From contig JAGVKI010000051.1 of NCBI GenBank assembly GCA_020050695.1, positions 1 to 5,737 on the forward strand: 5,737 bases of DNA. The letters run 5' to 3'. Origin of the DNA: Alphaproteobacteria bacterium (lineage in GTDB: Bacteria; Pseudomonadota; Alphaproteobacteria; Rickettsiales; SXRF01). Below, piece by piece: positions 1-5,586 of this stretch. Within the stretch, counting starts at the first letter, position 1; each line of letters begins with the position of its first letter. The notes below the pieces were generated by a model. It saw only the letters and a program-made list of their open reading frames with translations, was not told where the DNA came from and made no database searches. Made by a program: the position numbers and the translations under genes.

Positions 1-17
1 CGATAGAAAGGCGTGTT

Positions 18-653
18 ATGGCACATAGCGATAAACATGGCCCACGTTCACATAAAACACATAACGCCAACGTATTTTTGACCCGCGAGCGCCTTGACGA
101 TGAGGAAATGGCCGAATGGATTACAGCGGCTTACGGCGATTCGGATGCGTTTAAAGCAATGGATAAGCAGGAAGCTATTAAGGTGTTTGCTGCCGTAGTT
201 GATCAAAACAGCCGGGAAATATTTGGCCAGCACATGTCTGGCCGTTCGATTGGTGGCATGTCTCTGCTGATGGCGCAGATGATGTTGAATGTGGAAACGG
301 CGCATGGTTACCGCTTTGATTCCAAAACCATGCCCGCTGAACTAAAAGATGGCCTGTTGCTTACGGCAGCACTTGAGCGCCTGGCGCACGGGCAGAGGCT
401 GAACTCTGTTGCCGCCAATGCGCTGAGCAATGGCGGCAAGATTATGAACGCGCTTTCCGATTATGCGCGTGAAGTAGCGCTGGTACTTCCGGTCACCACC
501 AAAGACCAAAACGTACGCGATAAAATCCGCACCACATCGCACGGTATGCCAGCGGTAGACATTAAGTTCAGTGCCATTGCCAGGGAATATGAAACCCATC
601 TTCTGGGCTCCGCCGCTCCAGGTAATCGCAGCGGCGGGGGCAGGGCCGCCTAA
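18..653 (+). CDS. Conserved-looking hypothetical protein, 211 aa, function unknown
   Basis: I do not recognise this protein. The ATG is preceded by AGAAAGG at 5-11 with a 6-base gap, the same ribosome-binding sequence and spacing as glnA, which supports this start; the frame stays open to the window edge but shows no other start codon there. The first 16 residues are hydrophilic and rich in His and Lys/Arg. Residues about 25-70 are acidic and look helical (LDDEEMAEW). A methionine-rich stretch follows near residues 78-92 (GGMSLLMAQMMLNVE). The tail is Gly/Arg/Ala-rich (GNRSGGGRAA). No signal peptide or convincing membrane segment is visible, so a soluble cytoplasmic protein is likely. It converges on glnA and ends just before a shared terminator, so it is not part of the gln operon. 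Base composition resembles the neighbours, and I see no sign of transfer. Reality of the gene is fairly sure; its role is open. Confidence 0.78.
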   Translation: MAHSDKHGPRSHKTHNANVFLTRERLDDEEMAEWITAAYGDSDAFKAMDKQEAIKVFAAVVDQNSREIFGQHMSGRSIGGMSLLMAQMMLNVETAHGYRFDSKTMPAELKDGLLLTAALERLAHGQRLNSVAANALSNGGKIMNALSDYAREVALVLPVTTKDQNVRDKIRTTSHGMPAVDIKFSAIAREYETHLLGSAAPGNRSGGGRAA

Positions 654-675
654 GCAAAAAGACCCAAATATTCAT

Positions 676-720
676 AAAAAAAAGGAAGCCAAGATTAAAT
701 CCGGGCTTCCCTTTTTTCTT
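676..720. terminator. Bidirectional Rho-independent terminator between the convergent genes
   Basis: The arms GGAAGCC (684-690) and GGCTTCC (704-710) form a 7-bp stem with a 13-base loop. On the + strand the stem is followed by CTTTTTTCTT, and on the minus strand by seven U residues from the A-run at 677-683. The A-run and T-run can also pair around a one-base bulge and lengthen the stem. It lies 30 bases after the stop of the unknown gene and about 27 bases after the glnA stop, so it can serve both transcripts. Confidence 0.9.
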
Positions 721-737
721 TGGTCGTCGCTTACGAA

Positions 738-2144
738 TTAAACGCTGTAGTACATTTCGAATTCGCCAGCGGTTGGGGTGTGTTCCCAGCGATATACTTC
801 CTGCATCTTCAGGTCGATATAGGAATCGATGAAGTCGTCAGTGAACACGTCGCCCTTTTTCAGGAAAGCGCGGTTCTTATCCAGGCTTTCGAGTGCTTCA
901 CGTAGCGAGCCGCACACGGTAGGAACGTTTTTCAGTTCTTCTGGTGGCAGGTCGTACAGGTTCTTGTCCATAGCATCGCCAGGGTGGATCTTGTTTTCGA
1001 TACCATCCAGACCAGCCATAAGCATAGCGGAGAACGCCAGGTAAGGGTTAGCGGTCGGATCAGGGAAACGCACTTCGATACGCTTGCCTTTAGGGGACGC
1101 CACATACGGAATGCGGATCGAAGCCGAACGGTTGCGGGCAGAGTATGCCAGCAGTACCGGCGCTTCAAAGCCTGGGATCAGGCGCTTGTAGCTGTTGGTC
1201 GAAGCGTTGGTGAATGCGTTGAGGGTCTTAGCGTGCTTAATGATGCCGCCGATGTAGTACAGGCACATTTCGCTAAGGTCTGCATAGCCGTTACCAGCGA
1301 ACAGTGGCTTGCCAGCTTTCCAGATGGACTGGTGGCAATGCATGCCCGAGCCGTTATCGCCAGAGATTGGCTTTGGCATGAAGGTAGCGGTTTTGCCATA
1401 CGAGTGAGCAACGTTGTGCACCACATATTTGTACTTCTGTACATTGTCTGCGGTTGCGGTGAGCGTGCTAAACAGCGTGCCCAGTTCACACTGTGCAGGT
1501 GCTACTTCGTGGTGGTGCAGAACAGGTTCAACGCCAACCACTTTCAAGGTGGTGAGCATTTCGGAACGCAGGTCAGCCAGCGAATCGATTGGCTGTACCG
1601 GGAAGTAACCACCTTTAACTGCAGGGCGGTGACCGGTGTTGCCAGCAGGGTAGCTGCGGTCGGAATTGACGGGCAGTTCTTCGGAATCCAACTGGTGGAA
1701 GCTGTAGTTGCCAGCGGTTTTGTAACGCACATCGTCGAATACGAAGAATTCAAGTTCAGGGCCGAAGTAAGCGGTATCGCCCAGGCCGGTGTACTGCAGG
1801 TATGCTTCAGCGCGCTTTGCAACCGAGCGTGGATCGCGGTTATAAGCCTGGCCGGTTGACGGTTCAATGACGTCGCAGAAGATCACCATGGTAGGCTGCG
1901 CTGCAAACGGGTCGATGAAAGCGGTGCCAGCGTCAGGCATCAGGATCATGTCGGATTCATTGATCGACTTCCAGCCAGCGATGGAGGAACCATCGAACAT
2001 AATGCCGTCTTCAAAGCTGCTGGCATTTACCTGCTCAGCGATATAGCAGGTGTGCTGCCATTTGCCTTTAGGATCGGTAAAGCGGAAATCAACGAACTGA
2101 ATGTCGTTGTCTTTGATCATTTTGAAAACGTCGTTGGCGGACAT
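738..2144 (-). CDS. glnA: Glutamine synthetase, type I
   Basis: The enzyme makes glutamine from glutamate, ammonia and ATP in the cytoplasm and is the main entry point for ammonium; family members form dodecamers. The protein is 468 residues, the usual length for type I (about 469 in E. coli), and is complete. Visible landmarks are [10 protein letters not shown] (49-58), the metal-binding GPELEFF (128-134, Glu130 and Glu132), [13 protein letters not shown] (210-222, Glu213 and Glu220), the ATP-site GSGMHCHQS (265-273, His269), the glutamate/phosphate arginines in RNRSASIR (337-344) and EVRFPDP (357-363). Tyr397 in NLYDLPPEE matches the adenylylation site, so GlnE-type control is expected. The start has AGAAAGG at 2151-2157 with a 6-base gap. 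It lies downstream of glnB, and a promoter of its own may exist in the spacer. The + strand open frames inside this gene are shadows. Confidence 0.99.
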   Translation of the reverse strand: MSANDVFKMIKDNDIQFVDFRFTDPKGKWQHTCYIAEQVNASSFEDGIMFDGSSIAGWKSINESDMILMPDAGTAFIDPFAAQPTMVIFCDVIEPSTGQAYNRDPRSVAKRAEAYLQYTGLGDTAYFGPELEFFVFDDVRYKTAGNYSFHQLDSEELPVNSDRSYPAGNTGHRPAVKGGYFPVQPIDSLADLRSEMLTTLKVVGVEPVLHHHEVAPAQCELGTLFSTLTATADNVQKYKYVVHNVAHSYGKTATFMPKPISGDNGSGMHCHQSIWKAGKPLFAGNGYADLSEMCLYYIGGIIKHAKTLNAFTNASTNSYKRLIPGFEAPVLLAYSARNRSASIRIPYVASPKGKRIEVRFPDPTANPYLAFSAMLMAGLDGIENKIHPGDAMDKNLYDLPPEELKNVPTVCGSLREALESLDKNRAFLKKGDVFTDDFIDSYIDLKMQEVYRWEHTPTAGEFEMYYSV

Positions 2145-2248
2145 GGTGAACCTTTCTGTTCTATGTAGGTAATATTTGGGAGCGTTTTGAAGTTACGCTT
2201 TGGACGTCCTGGTGCGAGGTATTTATTTTTGTATTTTTATTGCTTGAA

Positions 2249-2284
2249 ACGATGCCGTTATAGCAAAGGCGTCGCGCTTGTAAA
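2249..2284 (-). promoter_or_regulatory. Candidate sigma-70 promoter for glnA in the glnB-glnA spacer
   Basis: Read on the minus strand, TTTACA (2284-2279) and TATAAC (2262-2257) are separated by 16 bases. Each box matches its consensus at five of six positions. Transcription would begin near 2250 and leave a leader of about 105 bases before glnA. In Azospirillum brasilense, glnA is known to be transcribed both with glnB and from a separate promoter, so an internal promoter is plausible. This is a prediction from matches alone. No correctly spaced sigma-54 site (GG-N10-GC) was found in the spacer. Confidence 0.42.
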
Positions 2285-2292
2285 GAGGGAGG

Positions 2293-2315
2293 TTGATGGG
2301 AAAAATGCCCATCAA
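2293..2315 (-). other. Perfect 8-bp hairpin after glnB
   Basis: TTGATGGG (2293-2300) and CCCATCAA (2308-2315) form a perfect 8-bp stem with a 7-base loop, 27 bases beyond the glnB stop and just upstream of the candidate glnA promoter. On the minus strand it is followed by CCTCCCTCTTT rather than a U-run, so it does not look like a full intrinsic terminator. It may cause partial termination, block 3' decay or mark RNA processing between glnB and glnA. The stem is directly visible; the role is inferred. Confidence 0.5.
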
Positions 2316-2342
2316 TAACCATAGGTAAAATATGGATTTATC

Positions 2343-2693
<351 letters not shown>

Positions 2694-2760
2694 TCAGGGG
2701 TTTGTTGTACTTGTCATAAGTTGTATAGCTTACTCATGGTTTTAATAGGACTGCATAATA

Positions 2761-2790
2761 TTGCAATCATAAAAAACACCTGGATATAGT
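2761..2790 (+). promoter_or_regulatory. Candidate sigma-70 promoter for the bacterioferritin-isomerase-queA operon
   Basis: TTGCAA (2761-2766, four of six consensus positions) and TATAGT (2785-2790, five of six) are separated by 18 bases. A start near 2797 would give a leader of about 109 bases that includes the CCCTTAAGGG palindrome. TTGACT at 2811 and TTGACG at 2818 are better -35 boxes but have only poor -10 boxes at 16-18 bases. The match is suggestive only. Confidence 0.38.
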
Positions 2791-2862
2791 AATATCGGGC
2801 ACCTGCGCTATTGACTTTTGACGGGTTGTGCTGCATCAAGACGGCATCAAACATGGCACCCA

Positions 2863-2879
2863 TATCCCCTTAAGGGATA
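2863..2879. promoter_or_regulatory. Palindrome in the bacterioferritin leader, possible operator or RNA hairpin
   Basis: The 10-base perfect palindrome CCCTTAAGGG (2867-2876) overlaps a second arrangement, TATCCC-N5-GGGATA (2863-2879). It lies 30 bases before the bacterioferritin start and 17 bases before its ribosome-binding site. Iron-storage genes are commonly iron-regulated, so a regulator site is conceivable. The motif does not clearly match the Fur or Irr sites I know. Function is inferred from position only. Confidence 0.3.
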
Positions 2880-2892
2880 CGTCTGTTGCCGT

Positions 2893-2897
2893 AAGGA
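2893..2897 (+). promoter_or_regulatory. Ribosome-binding site that sets the bacterioferritin start
   Basis: AAGGA lies 8 bases before the GTG at 2906. The frame is open farther upstream to a GTG at 2828, but that start has no comparable site and would add 26 residues absent from the family. The start at 2906 is therefore preferred. Confidence 0.8.
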
Positions 2898-2905
2898 AAA
2901 AGTCC

Positions 2906-3337
2906 GTGGCTAACCAAGAAATCATTGAACAGCTTAACATACTGCTCAGGGGTAAACTGACCGGTATCAACCAGTATTTCCTGCATGCGCGCATGCTGAA
3001 GCATCACGGCATCGTAAAACTCGCCGATTACGAATATAAAGCCTCCATTGATGCTATGAAGCACGCCGATATGCTGGTTGAGCACATCCTGTCGCTTGGC
3101 GGCCTGCCACAGCTGCAGGAACTCGACTCATTACAGATTGGTGTTGAAGAAAGCGATATGATCAAAAACGATCTTGCGCACGCACAGTCCATGCTTACCA
3201 AGCTTGAAGCCGCTATTGCCGTTTGCCGCTCGCACAAGGACGAGGCGACCAGCGCACTGCTGACGCGCATTCTGGAAAGCCAGCGTGAGCATGTCGAGTT
3301 TATTCGCAGTCAGGTTAATTCCCCTAAAGCCGCCTAA
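2906..3337 (+). CDS. bfr: Bacterioferritin-family protein, heme-type subunit lacking ferroxidase carboxylates
   Basis: Bacterioferritins form 24-subunit shells that store iron and bind heme between paired subunits. With the GTG start the protein is 143 residues. It matches E. coli Bfr through INQYFLHARM (21-30), EYKASIDAMKHAD (43-55), LGGLPQLQ (64-71) and EHVEF (128-132). By ungapped comparison with E. coli numbering (one less here), the heme ligand Met52 is kept (Met51), as are ferroxidase His54 (His53) and His130 (His129). The four carboxylate ligands appear replaced: Glu18 by Lys17, Glu51 by Ala50, Glu94 by Ala93 and Glu127 by Gln126. The chain stops after QVNSPKAA, about 15 residues before the E. 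coli end, so the short fifth helix is missing. Frames downstream show no remnant of it. Heme-type partner subunits of this kind are known, for example in Magnetospirillum and Pseudomonas putida; no partner gene lies in this window. It is first in a likely four-gene operon. Confidence 0.93.
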   Translation: MANQEIIEQLNILLRGKLTGINQYFLHARMLKHHGIVKLADYEYKASIDAMKHADMLVEHILSLGGLPQLQELDSLQIGVEESDMIKNDLAHAQSMLTKLEAAIAVCRSHKDEATSALLTRILESQREHVEFIRSQVNSPKAA

Positions 3338-3348
3338 AACTAAAAGCA

Positions 3349-3353
3349 AAGGA
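3349..3353 (+). promoter_or_regulatory. Ribosome-binding site that sets a TTG start for the exported isomerase
   Basis: AAGGA lies 6 bases before the TTG at 3360. An upstream in-frame ATG at 3285 falls inside the bacterioferritin gene. It would put 25 hydrophilic, basic residues in front of an otherwise perfect signal peptide. The TTG is therefore the likely start. Confidence 0.78.
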
Positions 3354-3359
3354 ACGCAC

Positions 3360-3971
3360 TTGAAATCTTCACTTATCGCTCTTGTACTCGCTTGTGCCTT
3401 AGGCGCTGGCGCAGCATTCGTTGCCACCAAAGCTGATGCACAGCAGCCACAAACCGCTGCAAGCAATCTTGAAAATACGCTGTACATGGATTTGAAAGAT
3501 GGCCGCGTGGTGATTCGCCTGCGCCCGGATCTTGCCCCTAAAACTGCTGCCCGCATTAAAGAACTGGCACGCCAGAAATTCTATGACGGTGTAGTATTCC
3601 ACCGCGTAATCGAGGGCTTTATGGCGCAGGGCGGTGATCCAACCGGCACTGGCCGTGGTGGTTCAGGCAAAAGGCTGCCAGACGAATTTCCGCAGGGTGC
3701 TAATGCCTACAGCCGCGGCGTAATGGCAATGGCCAATGCAGGCCGTGGCACTTCGGACAGCCAGTTCTTCATCATGCTGGCTAACTACCCGCTGCCGCCT
3801 GATTACACCATTTTCGCTGAAGTGATTTCCGGCATGGAAGTGGTCGATAAAATCAAAAAAGGCGCGCCGCATGAAAATGGTTCGGTGACCAATCCTGATA
3901 AAATCATCCGTCTGCAGGTTGCAGCTGACGTAAAAGATCAGCCAGCTGCCGCTCCTGCTGCTGCACAGTAA
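3360..3971 (+). CDS. ppiA: Exported cyclophilin-type peptidyl-prolyl cis-trans isomerase
   Basis: Cyclophilins speed cis-trans turning of Xaa-Pro bonds during folding. From the TTG start the protein is 203 residues. It opens with a classical signal peptide: Lys2, a hydrophobic core at 5-22, then ADA|QQ with likely cleavage after Ala27, so it should act in the periplasm. The catalytic core is FHRVIEGFMAQGGD (80-93) with Arg82, Phe87 and Gln90, followed by MAMANA (122-127) and SQFFI (134-138). The usual Trp-Leu-Asp-Gly loop is replaced by PLPPDY (144-149), and the usual His is Tyr149, which may alter substrate or cyclosporin binding. The tail is Ala/Pro-rich (about 194-203). It follows bfr by 22 bases and precedes its paralogue by 25. 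The symbol reflects the exported location, not proven orthology with E. coli PpiA. VLAC near residue 12 was considered as a lipobox and set aside. Confidence 0.96.
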   Translation: MKSSLIALVLACALGAGAAFVATKADAQQPQTAASNLENTLYMDLKDGRVVIRLRPDLAPKTAARIKELARQKFYDGVVFHRVIEGFMAQGGDPTGTGRGGSGKRLPDEFPQGANAYSRGVMAMANAGRGTSDSQFFIMLANYPLPPDYTIFAEVISGMEVVDKIKKGAPHENGSVTNPDKIIRLQVAADVKDQPAAAPAAAQ

Positions 3972-3996
3972 TCATAGCTATTTCGGAGAACTCATC

Positions 3997-4536
3997 ATGG
4001 CTAAGAAAGACAAAGCAAAGGACTTTAAACCCGGTAACCCGGAAGACATGCTGCACCTGAACCTGAAGGATGGCCTGGTGGTTATCCAGCTGCGTCCAGA
4101 CCTTGCACCCAAGCATGTTGCGCGCATCAAGGAACTTGCCCGCCAGAAATTCTATGACGGCGTAGTGTTCCACCGCGTGATCGAAGGCTTTATGGCGCAG
4201 ACGGGCGATCCTACCGGTACCGGTATGGGCGGCTCAGGCCAGAAGCTGAAAGCGGAATTTTCCAAGGAACCGCACATGCGCGGCATCTGCTCCATGGCTC
4301 GCGCTATGGACCCGAACAGCGCAGACAGCCAGTTCTTCATCGTGCTTGCGCAGTCCAGCTACCTTGACGGCCAGTACACCGTGTGGGGCAAAGTGACCTC
4401 CGGCATGGAATTTGTCGACAATATCACCAAAGGCGACAAGCACGACAACGGTAAAGTCGAAAACCCGGATAAGATCATATCCATGCAGGTTGCTGCCGAT
4501 GTGCAGGATGCTGCGCCGGTTGCCGCTGCTCAATAA
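3997..4536 (+). CDS. ppiB: Cytoplasmic cyclophilin-type peptidyl-prolyl cis-trans isomerase
   Basis: This is the 179-residue paralogue of the preceding gene and lacks a signal peptide; its N-terminus is charged (MAKKDKAKDFKPGNPED), so it should stay in the cytoplasm. The ATG has GGAGAA at 3985-3990 with a 6-base gap. The cyclophilin core holds FHRVIEGFMAQTGD (58-71) with Arg60, Phe65 and Gln68, then SMARA (99-103), SQFFI (111-115) and YLDGQYTVWGKV (122-133). The human CypA Trp121 and His126 positions are Tyr122 and Tyr127, replacements that are common in bacterial members. It shares the Ala-rich C-terminal tail (AADVQD...AAAQ) with the exported copy, which points to a tandem duplication followed by gain or loss of the export signal. 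Brucella has a comparable adjacent pair, CypA and CypB. It is separated from queA by only 9 bases and is probably co-transcribed and perhaps translationally coupled to it. Confidence 0.97.
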   Translation: MAKKDKAKDFKPGNPEDMLHLNLKDGLVVIQLRPDLAPKHVARIKELARQKFYDGVVFHRVIEGFMAQTGDPTGTGMGGSGQKLKAEFSKEPHMRGICSMARAMDPNSADSQFFIVLAQSSYLDGQYTVWGKVTSGMEFVDNITKGDKHDNGKVENPDKIISMQVAADVQDAAPVAAAQ

Positions 4537-4545
4537 AGCGTTGCG

Positions 4546-5586
4546 TTGAAAACCGAACTTTTCGACTTTGCACTACCTGAATCGCATATAGCGGCGCATC
4601 CCGTGACCCCACGGGATGCGTCCCGCATGCTGGTGGTTGCAGGCGATACCCCTCAAGACTCTCTCATAGCCGAACTTCCTCGCTTTCTGAAAGCCGGGGA
4701 CGTAATGGTGTTTAACGACACCAAGGTGATTCCCGCACGCCTGTTTGCCAAGCGCGGGGAGGCAAAGATCGAATTATTGCTGCATAAGGATAAGGGCGAA
4801 TCCGTCTGGCAATGCTTTGCAAAACCAGCCAAGAAATTAAAACCGGGCGATACGCTTTTTATTGCCGATGATTTTGCAGCGGAGGTGGTAGAGAAGCTGG
4901 AATCGGGTGAGGTGCTTATCCGCTTTGATTCCAGCGGTGCAGCATTTTATGAAAAGCTGGTACGCTACGGGCATATGCCGCTGCCGCCTTACATCGAGCG
5001 CCAGCGTAGCGAAAGCACAGACGATAGCCAAACCTACCAGACCGTATACGCAAAGCACGAAGGCTCGGTTGCTGCGCCCACCGCCGGGCTGCATTTTACC
5101 GACGCATTGCTCGCCGCTATCGATGCGCTTGGGGTTGTGCGCGTGCATGTGACGCTGCATGTTGGCGGCGGTACGTTCCTACCGGTGAAAACCGATGATA
5201 CCAGCGAGCATCTGATGCATAGTGAATATGCCATGGTTACGCAGGAAACGGCAGATGCGGTCAATACTGCAAAGCAGCGGGGAGGGCGCGTCATTGCGGT
5301 GGGAACCACCAGCATGCGCACGCTGGAATCGGCAACCGACGAAAGCGGTAAGCTACAGCCTTTCGAGCAGGAGACTGCGATATTCATTACGCCGGGCTAT
5401 CGTTTCAAGATGGTGGATGTGCTGCTGACCAATTTCCACTTGCCGCGCTCTACCCTGTTTATGCTGGTATCGGCCTTCAGCGGCCTTGCGCGCATGCAAG
5501 CGGCGTATGCGCATGCGATTAAACACAACTACCGCTTTTATTCTTACGGCGATGCCTGCCTGTTATTTCCTAATGGGCAAGGCTGA
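4546..5586 (+). CDS. queA: S-adenosylmethionine:tRNA ribosyltransferase-isomerase
   Basis: QueA moves the ribosyl part of S-adenosylmethionine onto preQ1 in the wobble position of tRNAs for Asp, Asn, His and Tyr, making epoxyqueuosine. The protein has 346 residues (E. coli about 356) and looks complete. Family motifs in order are FDFALPESHIAAHP (6-19), PRDASRMLV (22-30), FNDTKVIPARL (56-66), GHMPLPPYI (142-150), SVAAPTAGLHF (174-184), LHVGGGTFLPV (204-214), TTSMRTLES (254-262), TNFHLPRSTL (295-304) and FYSYGDA (331-337). The start is a TTG 9 bases after the ppiB stop; upstream in the frame lie only three codons and that stop, so no other start is possible. No strong ribosome-binding site is seen, which suggests translational coupling. 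The usual neighbour tgt is not downstream; a convergent gene overlaps its end. Confidence 0.98.
   Translation: MKTELFDFALPESHIAAHPVTPRDASRMLVVAGDTPQDSLIAELPRFLKAGDVMVFNDTKVIPARLFAKRGEAKIELLLHKDKGESVWQCFAKPAKKLKPGDTLFIADDFAAEVVEKLESGEVLIRFDSSGAAFYEKLVRYGHMPLPPYIERQRSESTDDSQTYQTVYAKHEGSVAAPTAGLHFTDALLAAIDALGVVRVHVTLHVGGGTFLPVKTDDTSEHLMHSEYAMVTQETADAVNTAKQRGGRVIAVGTTSMRTLESATDESGKLQPFEQETAIFITPGYRFKMVDVLLTNFHLPRSTLFMLVSAFSGLARMQAAYAHAIKHNYRFYSYGDACLLFPNGQG
4595..4620. repeat. Perfect 10-bp inverted repeat inside the start of queA
   Basis: CGCATCCCGT (4595-4604) and ACGGGATGCG (4611-4620) are exact reverse complements around a 6-base loop, GACCCC. They begin about 50 bases into the queA coding sequence and cover the conserved HPVTPRDA residues. 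The GC-rich stem would be stable in mRNA. No U-run follows, so it is not an intrinsic terminator. It may affect queA translation or mRNA life, or be a chance result of codon choice. Confidence 0.55.

Noticed and set aside
984..1859. Long open frame of 291 codons on the + strand opposite glnA
   Set aside because: It lies wholly inside glnA, whose protein motifs are unmistakable. It has no ribosome-binding site or recognisable product and is explained as an antisense shadow of biased codon use.
2181..2209. Short inverted repeats AGCGT-N9-ACGCT and GGACGTCC in the glnA leader
   Set aside because: Arms of 4 to 5 base pairs are common by chance, and no known riboswitch or leader RNA shape could be recognised.
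2239..2262. Possible sigma-54 promoter upstream of glnA
   Set aside because: On the minus strand GG and GC elements occur, but with 11 bases between them instead of 10, and the surrounding consensus is poor.
2828..2905. N-terminal extension of the bacterioferritin from an upstream GTG
   Set aside because: The extension has no ribosome-binding site, runs through the palindrome and does not resemble the family N-terminus. The GTG at 2906 has AAGGA at the right distance.
2983..2996. 14-base perfect palindrome GCATGCGCGCATGC in the bacterioferritin gene
   Set aside because: It encodes the strongly conserved LHARM residues of the family, so much of the symmetry follows from protein constraint. 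No regulatory context is visible.
3285..3359. Upstream ATG start for the exported isomerase
   Set aside because: It overlaps the bacterioferritin coding sequence and would put a hydrophilic basic segment before the signal peptide. The TTG at 3360 has a good ribosome-binding site.
3384..3395. Possible lipobox (VLAC) making the exported isomerase a lipoprotein
   Set aside because: The cysteine lies inside the hydrophobic core, the residues at -3 and -2 (V, L) do not fit the usual L-A/S-G/A pattern, and a standard ADA cleavage site follows.
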